Positions 7,637 to 16,669 are shown, numbered from the stretch's first letter. The stretch is 64,000 nucleotides of DNA from Paenibacillus taihuensis (GCF_003386535.1 NZ_QTTN01000003.1:62001-126000); one strand, 5' to 3'. Notes: a model not told the origin generated them from the sequence alone. Made by a program: numbers and translations.

Positions 7637-9610
7637 GTGGATTTGCTCAGCTTGATCGAGAGCTATAATTTCGCTGTATGTATCAATGGTGTTGGCGTGG
7701 ACAACACATCACAAGGGATCGCCCTTGATCGGACAGAGGAGCGTACGATTGATGCTGGGATGAAGCATTCGACAGCTACTTTCCACTACGTGCCGGCATC
7801 GATTGTCATTGAGAGCCATCAGGTTCGCTATACAGACACGACACTTGTAGAGCGTTGGGTGACGATTCGAAATGATGGTGCTGAGCCGGTAACAATCGGA
7901 CGCATTGATTCGTTCTCGCTGAAACTCCCGACTGGCGAATGGAAACTAATGCATTATACGAGCGATTGGGGCACGGAGTTTGAGCCGGTCGTTGAGCCTC
8001 TTGCCGGAGAATCTGTCCTACTGGAAACGCGTTTCGGCCGTTCGTCCAAAGGAATGCACCCGTGGATGTCACTCTTCGGACAGGCTGGCGAAGTGCTGAC
8101 GATGTCGCCGATGTGGTCGGGGAACTGGCAGCTGCGCTGCGAGTACAACGATGGTGATGGCGGTTATGAGGTGAACGGCGGATTAAGCGATTGGGAGTTT
8201 TCGAAGACGCTCGCTCCGGGAGAGGCGATGGAGAGCGTTCATGTTGCCATCGCTTCAGGCAGCGGCGGGGATTTGAACAGCACGTCGATTGCTTTTGCCA
8301 GAGTCGGCAGGAAATATTGGTATCCGCATAATGAGTTCTCCCGCTCGATGCCGATGGAATGGAATCATTGGTGGAGCTACGAGGATAAAGCGATTAATGA
8401 AGACGTATTCCGAGCGAATGCGGATGAGGCAGCCAAGCTCGGACTCGATATCTGCACGCTCGATGCCGGCTGGTTCGGACCTTCTGAGGAAGCGTCGGAG
8501 TGGTATGAGATGCGCGGCGATTGGGCGATGGTGAACGAGAAGCGGTTCCCGAGCGGCATTCGCGCCGTGTCGGACCATGTGCACGGCCTCGGCTTGAAGT
8601 TCGGATTATGGTGCGAAATCGAGGCGGTAGGCAAATCCGCGGCTTTGTCGGAGAAGAACCCCACTTACGTAGCGCGCAGAGATGGTGAATCACTCGGATA
8701 TCTTTGTTTTGGCAATCCCGAGGTACGTCAGTGGGCGTTCGATATGCTGGATGGGCTGATAACGGGCTACAACAGCCAGTGGATTAAGCTCGACTTCAAC
8801 CTCGATCCGCAGGCAGGCTGCAATTGCACCGATCACGGGCATGGCGCTGGCGACGGACTGTTCGAGCACTATAACGGCTATTACCGTGTGCTGCGGGACA
8901 TTCGCGAGAAGCATCCGGAAGTTATTCTCGAGAACTGTTCTTCGGGCGGTCTGCGTATCGACCTCGGTATCATGCAGAAGACGCATACGACGTTCCTCAG
9001 CGATCCGGACTATCCGGAACACAGCTTGCAGGCGTTCTGGGGCGCGACGACGATGCTGGCGCCGGACGTCTGCTTGCATTGGAGCTATTCGGAGTGGTGC
9101 GGAGACAATCCGTTTCAGCAGTTTAAGGCGGCCGACAGCAGCGTGAAGCCGCATCAGTTCGACTACTATACGCGCATCGCGATGCTGCGCGGCTTCGGCA
9201 TTTCGCAGAAGCTGCCGGAAATGCCGGAATGGATGAAGGCGCGGCTTGCCCATCACGTAGATGTTTATAAGTCGGATGTGAAGCCTTTTGTGCTGGAGGC
9301 GGATCTGTACCGTTTGACCGGGCAGCCAGGGCGCGGCGGCACAGGCGACCGTTGGTCGGCTTTCCAGTACAGCATGCCAAGCGGGGATGCGGATTTGGTC
9401 TTTGTCTTTCGCTTACCTGGCGGCGAAGCGTCGCGTGCGATTAGGCTGCAGGCACTGGATGCAGAGGCAGTGTATGAGCTGACATGGCTGTCTGGCGACG
9501 AGCAGAAAGTAGTGGAGATTGCTGGCAGTGTCTTATTGAAAGACGGCATTATTTTTGATAGCTTAGATGTGGAAGACTCTGCACTTATAAGGTTGAAGAT
9601 GCTCTCGTAG
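7637..9610 (+). CDS. Alpha-galactosidase, glycoside hydrolase family 36
   Basis: Hydrolyses terminal alpha-galactosyl residues with retention. No signal peptide, so it acts on imported oligosaccharides in the cytoplasm. The protein has 657 residues: an N-terminal beta-sandwich, a TIM barrel from about residue 235 (WNHWWSYEDK) and a C-terminal sheet domain. The nucleophile is predicted to be Asp386 (KLDFN) and the acid/base Asp456 (FLSDPD); CSSGG precedes the acid/base as in other GH36 enzymes. ATG 7631 lies one base from the AGGAGG site at 7624-7629, too close, whereas GTG 7637 has a seven-base spacing and is taken as the start. It is followed by a TIM-barrel isomerase/epimerase gene. Galactose produced could enter the Leloir pathway through galK-galE at the far end of the window. 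Confidence 0.93.
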   Translation: MDLLSLIESYNFAVCINGVGVDNTSQGIALDRTEERTIDAGMKHSTATFHYVPASIVIESHQVRYTDTTLVERWVTIRNDGAEPVTIGRIDSFSLKLPTGEWKLMHYTSDWGTEFEPVVEPLAGESVLLETRFGRSSKGMHPWMSLFGQAGEVLTMSPMWSGNWQLRCEYNDGDGGYEVNGGLSDWEFSKTLAPGEAMESVHVAIASGSGGDLNSTSIAFARVGRKYWYPHNEFSRSMPMEWNHWWSYEDKAINEDVFRANADEAAKLGLDICTLDAGWFGPSEEASEWYEMRGDWAMVNEKRFPSGIRAVSDHVHGLGLKFGLWCEIEAVGKSAALSEKNPTYVARRDGESLGYLCFGNPEVRQWAFDMLDGLITGYNSQWIKLDFNLDPQAGCNCTDHGHGAGDGLFEHYNGYYRVLRDIREKHPEVILENCSSGGLRIDLGIMQKTHTTFLSDPDYPEHSLQAFWGATTMLAPDVCLHWSYSEWCGDNPFQQFKAADSSVKPHQFDYYTRIAMLRGFGISQKLPEMPEWMKARLAHHVDVYKSDVKPFVLEADLYRLTGQPGRGGTGDRWSAFQYSMPSGDADLVFVFRLPGGEASRAIRLQALDAEAVYELTWLSGDEQKVVEIAGSVLLKDGIIFDSLDVEDSALIRLKMLS

Positions 9611-9637
9611 ACTACTATTCAGATGGAGGTCTTGGTA

Positions 9638-10420
9638 ATGAAATTAGGAATTATTGCTGACGCGTTAGCGGAGCGTTTCTATGAAGCGCAGGCGAAAGGG
9701 TTACAGTTTCTCGAGTTCTGCATCAATGTGGAGAAGGACGTCGAAGCATTCGCGGCGAGCGTTCCCGAACTGAAGCAAGCAAGCGAGAAGTCCGGCGTGG
9801 GCGTCGCTTCCATCGGCCGCTGGGGCTCCGAGCGCATCAACGCGCAAGGCGTGAACGCGGAAGAATTGGAGAAATCGCGCAAGCTGATCGACGCGGCTGC
9901 CGAGCTTGGCTGCCCGAACTTCGTGTGCGGCATTAACTACGTAGAAGAGCTGTCCTACTTCGACAATGTGAAGCTGGCGATCGAATTCTTGAGTGCAGTG
10001 CTTGAGTACGGCGCGTCCAAAGGCGTAGCCGTCTCTACATACAACTGCAGCTGGAACAACTTCGTCGATAACGATGGCGCTTGGCGGATCATTCACGGCC
10101 ATCTGCCGCAGCTCGGCATCAAGTACGATCCGTCGCACTCCCGTTACGCGGGCCGCGATTATTTGAAGGAAGCGCGTGATTGGGGCGGTAAGTTCCGCCA
10201 TGTTCATATCAAAGGCTCGGTCATCATCGACGGCGAGCGCTTCGACGATCCGCCGGCTGGCATGGACCAGACGGATTGGGGCACTTTCATGGCTGTGCTG
10301 TACGGCAAAGGCTATGAAGGCGGACTCTCGATCGAGCCGCACTCCCATGTGTGGCAGGGCGAGCTTGGCGACCGCGGCGTTCAATTCACGATTGACTACA
10401 TGCGCAAGTTGATTCTCTAG
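9638..10420 (+). CDS. Sugar phosphate isomerase/epimerase family TIM-barrel protein
   Basis: Predicted 260-residue xylose-isomerase-like TIM barrel (AP endonuclease 2 superfamily). Metal-ligand-like features are visible: KYDPSHS near residue 165, FRHVHIKGS near 190 and the C-terminal LSIEPHSH. Such proteins isomerise or epimerise sugars or inositols using a divalent metal; the exact reaction is unknown. ATG 9638 is chosen because GGAGG (9625-9629) lies eight bases upstream; the earlier in-frame ATG overlaps that site. It is the last gene of the alpha-galactoside operon, closed by a terminator, so it probably works on a product or side product of the same catabolic route. Confidence 0.85.
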   Translation: MKLGIIADALAERFYEAQAKGLQFLEFCINVEKDVEAFAASVPELKQASEKSGVGVASIGRWGSERINAQGVNAEELEKSRKLIDAAAELGCPNFVCGINYVEELSYFDNVKLAIEFLSAVLEYGASKGVAVSTYNCSWNNFVDNDGAWRIIHGHLPQLGIKYDPSHSRYAGRDYLKEARDWGGKFRHVHIKGSVIIDGERFDDPPAGMDQTDWGTFMAVLYGKGYEGGLSIEPHSHVWQGELGDRGVQFTIDYMRKLIL

Positions 10421-10428
10421 TTCGGAAG

Positions 10429-10472
10429 GCGCTCCTAAGCTGCAGGCAATTGCGGCTGGGGGCGCTTTTTTA
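10429..10472 (+). terminator. Intrinsic terminator of the alpha-galactoside operon
   Basis: Imperfect long stem beginning GCGCTCC and ending GGGGGCGC, followed by six T residues, shortly after the isomerase/epimerase stop codon. Confidence 0.8.
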
Positions 10473-10530
10473 GATCGATGGAACTGGGTATAATAGGTAA
10501 AATGAGGAAAAGGGAAGGGGGAGTCGCGGG

Positions 10531-11376
10531 ATGAAGGGAAGAGTGGTGGCGGAGACAAGGGCAGCGGTTAGGGCAAAGACAAAAGGAAGAGCAAAGCAGC
10601 TGTTGTCTCGATTAGGGTTGGTCGCGCTGTTGCTGGCTGTTGGGCTTGGCTCGGATTTTCGCTACACATCGGTATCTGCGGCTCCTGCTTCATTTGCGGC
10701 GCTGCAGAGCGAGCTTGAAGTACAGCTGCAGGCGCACTCGGCTAAGCTATCTGCGGACTACTCCGGTGACCGTGATCAGTTGAGCAGCGGGATCGATCAG
10801 CTTACTCGCGATGTCATGGCATCGGATGACTATATGAAATACATCGTGGACTCTTACATCTATAGGGTGCGCAGCTGGGGCGCTGCCGCGAAGATTAGCG
10901 TCAATATCCAATATCGCGAATCTGCGGCTCAGACGGAAGAAGTCGAGCGGCGAGTGGCAGAGCTGCTGCCTGCAATTGTGAGTGCAGGCATGACGCCGGA
11001 GCAAAAGATCCGTGCCATCCACGACTGGATCGTCACCCACGTGCGCTATGACGAATCGCTGCAGCACTATACCGCGTATGAAGCGCTGGAGGATGGAACA
11101 GCAGTGTGCCAAGGCTACGCGCTTCTAGCCTATCGGATGCTGGAGGACGCCGGCATCGATGTGCGCATCGTCGAAGGAACCGTCTCCTCTGGCAGCCATG
11201 TTTGGAACATGGTGCGGCTCGGCTCAGAATGGTACCACCTCGACGTCACTTGGGACGACCCGGTGCCGGATCGTGCGGGACAGGTGAGTAATTCGTATTA
11301 TTTGAAGAGTAACGCACAGATGCGTGTGGATCACCAGTGGGATGCTTCGGCGTATCCGGCTACCCAAAACCTCTAG
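10531..11376 (+). CDS. Secreted transglutaminase-like domain protein
   Basis: A 281-residue exported protein. The N-terminus is unusually long and basic (about 27 residues) before a hydrophobic core, and cleavage is predicted near VSAAPA, around residue 52. The C-terminal half is a transglutaminase-like fold with a plausible catalytic triad: Cys193 (AVCQGYA), His223 (SHVWNM) and Asp238 (HLDVTWDDP). The KIRAIHDWI helix precedes the triad as in cysteine-protease-like members. It probably acts on peptides or the cell wall outside the cell; the substrate is unknown. ATG 10531 follows a G-rich Shine-Dalgarno stretch, and a TATAAT -10 lies at 10490-10495. The stop codon is built into the stem of its terminator. 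Confidence 0.88.
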   Translation: MKGRVVAETRAAVRAKTKGRAKQLLSRLGLVALLLAVGLGSDFRYTSVSAAPASFAALQSELEVQLQAHSAKLSADYSGDRDQLSSGIDQLTRDVMASDDYMKYIVDSYIYRVRSWGAAAKISVNIQYRESAAQTEEVERRVAELLPAIVSAGMTPEQKIRAIHDWIVTHVRYDESLQHYTAYEALEDGTAVCQGYALLAYRMLEDAGIDVRIVEGTVSSGSHVWNMVRLGSEWYHLDVTWDDPVPDRAGQVSNSYYLKSNAQMRVDHQWDASAYPATQNL

Positions 11377-11412
11377 CTTCCGTTTTTGTCATGCGGGACT
11401 GGAGGTTTTTTT
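11366..11412 (+). terminator. Terminator overlapping the transglutaminase stop codon
   Basis: Stem 11367-11376 pairs with 11399-11408 (one G-U), followed by a T-run to 11412. The TAG stop codon forms the top of the 5' arm. Confidence 0.8.
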
Positions 11413-11451
11413 GGTATGTTATGGAATAGGGAATGTATTGGGGGGATGCTT

Positions 11452-12258
11452 GTGCGCGGTCAATTGCTTGGCGTGGGGAATACGGCGAGTGTGTATGAGT
11501 GGGGACAATCGGATGTGATTAAGATTTTTCATGATGCTAGTGTCGCGCATTACGAGGCGGAGAAAGAGGCTCGGAACGCTGTGGCGATAGATCGGCTGAC
11601 TGGTGTTCGGGCGCCTAAGTTCAAGGGCTTGACGGTGTACGAGGGGAGTACGTGCCTCATCTACGAGAAGGCGGAAGGACCGACGATGCTGAGTCAGATC
11701 GAGGCGAACGAGAGCAGTGTTGAGCACTATGCGAAGCTGCTGGCGGACCTTCAGGTTGAGCTGCATACGGTTAAGCTGGACGCTGCTCCGAACATGAAGC
11801 GGGAAATGGAGAACAGCATTCGGCGGGTTGGTGAGCTGAGTGATGCGGAGAAGGAGAAGCTGGCTTCGAGACTGACTAGGCTACCAGAAGGCGCGGCGCT
11901 GTGCCACTATGATTTTCATCCTGGCAACATCATTCTGACGGCGGACGGACCAATGATTATCGACTGGATCAACGCTCTCGTCGGGCATCCGGCGGCAGAT
12001 GTGGCGCGAACTTACATGCTGCTCGCGGGCAGCGACGTTCCCGAAGGAGCACCGGATTGGGTGAGCTCGCGAGGACACCGAGGGATATTTGCTGAGGCGT
12101 ATGCGAATGCGTACTTCGAGCGCTCCGGAGTGATGGGGATGCAGGATGTGGAGGCTTGGCTGGCTCCGACTTTGGCGGTGCGGGTTAGTGAGATGGGTGC
12201 AGGAGCGGGGAGGCAGGCATTGTTGGCGGAGGTGCGGAGGGTTCTGGGAGAGTCATGA
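11452..12258 (+). CDS. APH/choline-kinase-type phosphotransferase
   Basis: Protein-kinase-like small-molecule kinase of the aminoglycoside phosphotransferase family, about 268 residues. A glycine-rich loop with VGNTASVYEWG and a Lys (VIKIF) lies near the N-terminus. The catalytic loop is CHYDFHPGN (the HxDxxxxN motif), followed by the metal-binding Asp in IIDWIN. Members phosphorylate aminoglycosides, choline, sugars or other small alcohols; the substrate is not known, and similarity to the family alone does not imply resistance. Start choice: GTG 11452 has a run of G residues (11440-11445) six bases upstream. ATG 11446 in the same frame directly abuts that run. Earlier in-frame codons lie inside the preceding terminator and are rejected. 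Confidence 0.85.
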   Translation: MRGQLLGVGNTASVYEWGQSDVIKIFHDASVAHYEAEKEARNAVAIDRLTGVRAPKFKGLTVYEGSTCLIYEKAEGPTMLSQIEANESSVEHYAKLLADLQVELHTVKLDAAPNMKREMENSIRRVGELSDAEKEKLASRLTRLPEGAALCHYDFHPGNIILTADGPMIIDWINALVGHPAADVARTYMLLAGSDVPEGAPDWVSSRGHRGIFAEAYANAYFERSGVMGMQDVEAWLAPTLAVRVSEMGAGAGRQALLAEVRRVLGES

Positions 12259-12267
12259 ATAATGGTC

Positions 12268-12545
12268 TAGTGGACTACATTCAATGAAAATACGGTGAAA
12301 GCTCCAATGAAGCTGGTTTGGTGGACTACATAGGGAGAAAATCCGTAGAAACGCTGAAAGGTAGCTGGTTTAGTGGACTACATCTGTCGAATAGTGGCGG
12401 TTTGAGAGAAAGAGAGTACTGTAGGGATACACATTGGCGGAAAAACGGTGAAATGAGAGAAAGAGAGTACTGTAGGGATACACATTGATGAAAAAACGGC
12501 GAAATGAGCGAAAGAGTGTACCCTAGGGATACACATTAAATCGAC
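12268..12545. repeat. Six-unit dyad array with a core switch
   Basis: Three copies of a TAGTGGACTACAT-type core (dyad centres 12272.5, 12323.5, 12375.5) are followed by three of a GTACTGTAGGGATACACAT-type core (12425.5, 12476.5, 12527.5). Intervals between centres are 51, 52, 50, 51 and 51. Several spacers share an A-rich segment ending CGGTGAAA or CGGCGAAA. The array lies between convergent genes. It contains stop codons in all frames I checked. Confidence 0.85.
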
Positions 12546-12566
12546 TACAAACTGGTAGACACAAAT

Positions 12567-12598
12567 AAGGGCAGCGGAGTCACGGACTCGCTGCCCTT
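12567..12598 (-). terminator. Terminator of the NifU_N/HEAT protein gene
   Basis: On the minus strand the long stem AAGGGCAGCG-AGTC / GACT-CCGCTGCCCTT is followed by TTATTTGT. One base is bulged. It lies immediately after the stop codon of the minus-strand gene. Confidence 0.8.
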
Positions 12599-12602
12599 CA
12601 TG

Positions 12603-13775
12603 TTAGTTGCCTTCTTTCCCGTCGCGGTTACGCGAGGTAATCTGCTGCCAGACGGAGCCGGCAGCTTCTTCGCCGCGCTCGATGCGCTCGAGCGCGATGC
12701 GCGCTTGCAGGCTGACCTCGAATTCCGGGTCAGCCGCTGCCGCGCGAAGCGCCTCGACGGCGGACTCGTCGCCGGCTTCGTACAAGAAGCGCGCTGCGCG
12801 CCACCGCACCAGTTTGTTGCGGTCGCCTAGCGCTTCGATCATGGGCGCGATCGCTGCCGGATCGCCCAGATCGGACAGCGTGTCGCCGGCGGTGCGGCGC
12901 ACGGAAGCCGACGCGTCGCGGAGCGCCGCGAACAGCAGCGGCATCGCCTCCGGCAGCCGCAGCTCGCCAAGATAGACGACGGCCAGTCTCCGGATGGAGA
13001 CGTTGTCGTCTTCAAGTGCTTTGGCGAGCAGCGGCAGCATCGCCGGCTCCGGCGCTGTGCGCGAGAGCGCCTCGTAACGCACGCTCCACTTCGGCGATGC
13101 AAGCCGCTCCGCGAGCTGCGCCGCGGACAGCGGCGCCGGCCGCACAGCCGCCGCGGCCGCTCCCGCGGCGCCGCCCTCCCCGGCGCCCTCCGCGCCAAGC
13201 GCGAGCGCTGCCGCGACAAGGGCATCCAGCCGCTCCTGCGGATACGCGGCTGTCAATTCCCGCACGAGCTCCGCGGCAATCTCGTCGGGCTCGCCGTAAC
13301 GGACGCCGAGCTCCTCCAGCTTCCGCTCGCGGATCATCGAAGCGGCGGCGGCCTTCGTCACCGCCTCCGTGAAAGCCGCGGGCATCGCGGCGCGCGATTC
13401 GCCGCCCGGCGTGCGCACGCGCAGCTGCATCGGGATCCCCCGATACAGCTGCACGAACGTATGCGCCTCGCCGAACGCTTCGCCCGCGCCTAGCGAATCA
13501 CTTACTCCGCCGCTGCCATCTTCGCCAAGCACCCGTCGAGCCGCGTCCAAAATCGCCGCCCAGTCCGCCCCCGGCTTCCGGTCAAGCGCGATAAAATCCG
13601 CCGTGCGGAACAAACCCCGCACGCCATCAATGCCAAGCAGGCTGCGCAGCGGTTCCGGCGCGCCAGCCGCATCCGCAACCGCGAAGCTGAACCGCTGGCC
13701 TGCGGGAAGCTTCACATCGACATTGAGCTTCATCGAGTTCGGGCTTGGCGTCGGCTCAATTCCTGTCAGTTTCAT
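12603..13775 (-). CDS. NifU N-terminal domain and HEAT-repeat protein (conserved virulence factor C-like)
   Basis: A 390-residue protein in three parts. Residues 1-85 match the Nfu/NifU N-terminal domain (start MKLTGIEPTPSPNSMKL). A middle region of about residues 85-205 carries an Ala/Gly-rich linker. Residues 205-385 form HEAT/PBS-lyase-type helical repeats with recurring DxxxxVRR/VRW patterns. The same architecture occurs in Staphylococcus CvfC and Bacillus YpgR; the molecular role is not established and probably involves protein-protein contacts. The start is supported by GGGGGA about seven bases before the ATG. Composition is very GC-rich in the linker, which produces long shadow ORFs on the other strand. 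Single gene with its own terminator. Confidence 0.85.
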   Translation of the reverse strand: MKLTGIEPTPSPNSMKLNVDVKLPAGQRFSFAVADAAGAPEPLRSLLGIDGVRGLFRTADFIALDRKPGADWAAILDAARRVLGEDGSGGVSDSLGAGEAFGEAHTFVQLYRGIPMQLRVRTPGGESRAAMPAAFTEAVTKAAAASMIRERKLEELGVRYGEPDEIAAELVRELTAAYPQERLDALVAAALALGAEGAGEGGAAGAAAAAVRPAPLSAAQLAERLASPKWSVRYEALSRTAPEPAMLPLLAKALEDDNVSIRRLAVVYLGELRLPEAMPLLFAALRDASASVRRTAGDTLSDLGDPAAIAPMIEALGDRNKLVRWRAARFLYEAGDESAVEALRAAAADPEFEVSLQARIALERIERGEEAAGSVWQQITSRNRDGKEGN

Positions 13776-14022
13776 TTTGCATTCCCCCTATTTGTCCCCA
13801 ATTGACGTACCTCATATGTATAAGTGTAAACGATCTACCAGCCACTCCACAAATCGCCTGAATCACCGTTGATCCTCGTTTGCTTTCACGAATTAAGCTT
13901 GGTATCTTTGATAGAGAGACATTACATAGAGAGAATGTCGAACGATACTGCTGGTCCATTAAGCTCATTATCAACTAAAAAACTTCATGATCAGCAGCTA
14001 TGCCACTTGGGAGATGATAGCG

Positions 14023-14937
14023 ATGCGGTATGAGAACCTGGATACAACTGCAGTGCCACGTACGTTTAAGGAAGTGCGGCAATGGCGCCGCGAGCGCTCT
14101 GGCAAAATGAAACAGAAAGACTATTCCTACACCGTTCCCGTCGTGGAGCCGGACCTTCAGTTCCTGCATGCGAACAGAACGGTCCCGTCCTTGACCTGGA
14201 TCGGTCATTCGACGTTCTTGATCCAACACTCGGGCCTTAATATTATAACGGACCCGATCTGGGCCGAACAGCTCGCATACCAGCGGCGAATGGTGAAGCC
14301 GGGCATCGCGATAACGGATGTGCCGCCAATTGACATCGTTCTTATTTCACATTCTCATTATGATCATTTGAATATCAAATCACTCAAGCAGCTGTCCGAC
14401 AACAAAACCTTAATCGTGCCTGTCGGTCTCGCAGATAAACTGCGGCGCAAAGGCTTCTCGTCCATCATCGAGCTCGATTGGTGGGAACAGGCAACGATCG
14501 GCGGCGTTACGTTTACGTTTGTACCTTCGCAGCATTGGACGCGCCGTACGCTAACAGATATGAACACGTCCCACTGGGGAGGTTTCGTCGTCGAGCGTGA
14601 GGATGAGCCAACGTTTTATTTTGCAGGAGACAGCGGTTATTTCGAAGGGTTCAAGGAGATCGGCCGCCGCTTCCAGATCGATATCGCGCTCATGCCAATC
14701 GGTGCTTATGAACCGGAATGGTTCATGGGTCCGCAGCATGTGACGCCGGAGGAGGCGTTGCAAGCTTTTCTCGATGTGCGCGCACGATTGTTCGTGCCGA
14801 TGCACTACGGATCATACCGGCTAGCTGACGATACGCCTCAAGAAGCACTCGACCGCCTTCATGCAGAACAACGCAGACTGAAGCTCCCGAACGAGTCGCT
14901 GATGGTCCTGCCCCATGGTGAAACTAGGCGTTTTTAA
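14023..14937 (+). CDS. MBL-fold metal-dependent hydrolase, NAPE-PLD/UlaG-like
   Basis: Metallo-beta-lactamase-fold protein of 304 residues. The metal motif HSHYDH contains His110, His112, Asp114 and His115; a further metal Asp lies in GDSGYF and the last His in MHYGSYR. The segment SLTWIGHSTFLIQ that precedes the first motif is typical of the family that includes N-acyl-phosphatidylethanolamine phospholipase D and UlaG-like lactonases. The substrate in bacteria is unknown. An earlier in-frame ATG (13987) lacks a ribosome binding site; ATG 14023 has GGGAG about ten bases upstream. No signal peptide. Confidence 0.87.
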   Translation: MRYENLDTTAVPRTFKEVRQWRRERSGKMKQKDYSYTVPVVEPDLQFLHANRTVPSLTWIGHSTFLIQHSGLNIITDPIWAEQLAYQRRMVKPGIAITDVPPIDIVLISHSHYDHLNIKSLKQLSDNKTLIVPVGLADKLRRKGFSSIIELDWWEQATIGGVTFTFVPSQHWTRRTLTDMNTSHWGGFVVEREDEPTFYFAGDSGYFEGFKEIGRRFQIDIALMPIGAYEPEWFMGPQHVTPEEALQAFLDVRARLFVPMHYGSYRLADDTPQEALDRLHAEQRRLKLPNESLMVLPHGETRRF

Positions 14938-14969
14938 TAATAACTACTAAGCAACCGCTCCCGGAATTA

Positions 14970-14978
14970 TGCTATAAT
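14970..14978 (+). promoter_or_regulatory. Extended -10 promoter of the ABC-F gene
   Basis: TGCTATAAT is a perfect extended -10 element, about 45 bases upstream of the ABC-F start codon. No good -35 is visible, which is common with a TGn extension. Confidence 0.55.
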
Positions 14979-15023
14979 GGAGTGATGATTAAGAATGATT
15001 AGTGAAGGACGGGATTAAGTCTA

Positions 15024-16646
15024 ATGATAAGTACAAGCGGCATCACGCTTCGATATGGTAAGCGTGCGCTATTTGAAGACGTTAATATTAAGTTTACGCC
15101 AGGCAACTGCTACGGCCTCATCGGCGCGAACGGCGCCGGCAAATCGACATTTCTGAAGATCCTCTCCGGCGAAGTGGAGCAATCGCACGGCGAAGTTCAC
15201 ATCACGCCGGGCGAGCGTCTCGCGGTCCTGAAGCAGAACCATTACGAATACGATAATTTCCTCGTGCTCGAGACGGTTATTATGGGCCATAAGAAGCTTT
15301 ACGAAGTCATGAAAGAGAAAGACGCGATCTATGCCAAAGCGGAATTTACCGACGAAGACGGCATGCGCGCAGGCGAGCTGGAAGCGGAATTCGCAGATAT
15401 GAACGGCTGGGAAGCGGAATCCGAAGCAGCTGGCATGCTGAACGGTCTTGGCATTCCGCCGGAGCTGCACGACAAGCAAATGTCGGAGCTGTCCGGTAAC
15501 GAGAAAGTTCGCGTGTTGCTCGCGCAAGCCTTGTTCGGCAACCCGCAGATTCTTCTGCTCGATGAGCCTACCAACCATCTTGACATGCAATCGATCGAGT
15601 GGCTGGAGAACTTCCTTGGCGGCTACGAAGGTACCGTTATCGTCGTATCTCACGATCGTCACTTCTTGAACCAAGTTTGTACGCATATCGCGGACATCGA
15701 CTTCGGCAAGATCCAGATGTATGTCGGTAACTACGACTTCTGGTACGAGTCGAGCCAATTGGCGCTTACGCTCATGCGTGACGCCAACAAGAAGAAGGAA
15801 GACAAGATCAAGGAATTGCAAGCGTTCATCCAACGTTTCAGCGCCAACAAATCCAAGTCCAAGCAAGCGACTTCCCGTAAGAAGCTTCTTGACAAGATCT
15901 CGCTGGACGACATTCGCCCATCCAACCGGAAATACCCGTTCATCAACTTCAAGCCTGAGCGTGAAGCGGGCAAGCAATTGCTGCTGATGGAAGGTCTGAC
16001 GAAGGCGGTTGACGGCGTAAACCTGATCGATAACTGGACGCTTGCCATTAACAAAGGCGACAAGATCGCTCTTGTCGGTCCAAACACATTGCCGAAGACA
16101 ATCTTCATGCAGCTTCTTATGGGTGAGATTGAGCCGGATGCGGGTACGTTCTCATGGGGCGTAACAACGACGCAAGCTTACTTCCCTAAGGACAACGCCC
16201 AATACTTCGATGGCGTTGAGCTAAACCTTGTCGACTGGCTGCGCCAATACTCCAAGGATCAAGACGAGAGCTTTATTCGCGGCTTCCTTGGCCGCATGCT
16301 GTTCTCGGGCGACGAAGCGCTGAAGAAAGCTAGCGTATTGTCCGGTGGCGAGAAAGTGCGCTGCATGCTCTCCAAGATGATGCTGTCCGGCTCGAACGTT
16401 CTCCTCATGGACGAACCGACGAACCACTTGGACCTCGAGTCCATCACGGCGCTCAACAACGGCTTGATCGACTTCGACGGCACGATGATCTTCACATCGC
16501 ATGACCATCAATTCGTTCAAACGATCGCCAACCGTATTATCGAAATTACGCCAAACGGCGTTATCGACCGCATTATGACGTACGATGAATACCTTGAGAA
16601 TGCTGAAGTCAAAGCACTTCGCGAGCGTATGTATCCAGCGGAATAA
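15024..16646 (+). CDS. ABC-F family ATPase, YbiT/YkpA subgroup
   Basis: A soluble protein of 540 residues with two tandem ABC domains and no membrane segments, so an ABC-F ribosome-associated ATPase rather than a transporter. Domain 1 has Walker A GANGAGKST, the signature LSGNEK and Walker B LLLDEPTNHLD. A linker of charged helices (about residues 245-300, the P-site tRNA interaction motif region) follows. Domain 2 has signature LSGGEK and Walker B LLMDEPTNHLD, but its Walker A is degenerate (GPNTLPKT instead of GxNGxGKS/T). I recall a similar loss in Firmicute YkpA relatives. The ATG at 15024 follows AAGGACGGG, and an extended -10 promoter lies upstream. Probable role: ribosome rescue or quality control; not evidently antibiotic resistance. 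Confidence 0.92.
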   Translation: MISTSGITLRYGKRALFEDVNIKFTPGNCYGLIGANGAGKSTFLKILSGEVEQSHGEVHITPGERLAVLKQNHYEYDNFLVLETVIMGHKKLYEVMKEKDAIYAKAEFTDEDGMRAGELEAEFADMNGWEAESEAAGMLNGLGIPPELHDKQMSELSGNEKVRVLLAQALFGNPQILLLDEPTNHLDMQSIEWLENFLGGYEGTVIVVSHDRHFLNQVCTHIADIDFGKIQMYVGNYDFWYESSQLALTLMRDANKKKEDKIKELQAFIQRFSANKSKSKQATSRKKLLDKISLDDIRPSNRKYPFINFKPEREAGKQLLLMEGLTKAVDGVNLIDNWTLAINKGDKIALVGPNTLPKTIFMQLLMGEIEPDAGTFSWGVTTTQAYFPKDNAQYFDGVELNLVDWLRQYSKDQDESFIRGFLGRMLFSGDEALKKASVLSGGEKVRCMLSKMMLSGSNVLLMDEPTNHLDLESITALNNGLIDFDGTMIFTSHDHQFVQTIANRIIEITPNGVIDRIMTYDEYLENAEVKALRERMYPAE

Positions 16647-16669
16647 TCGGCATAGCACGTTTATCATGA

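Noticed and set aside
11386-11451. Longer start for the APH-type kinase inside the preceding terminator
   Set aside because: The extra codons lie in the terminator hairpin and give a non-family N-terminus; the G-run before GTG 11452 fits better.
12268-12545. Possible CRISPR array
   Set aside because: The repeated part is short (11-19 bp), the spacers are related to each other rather than unique, and no cas genes are present in the window.
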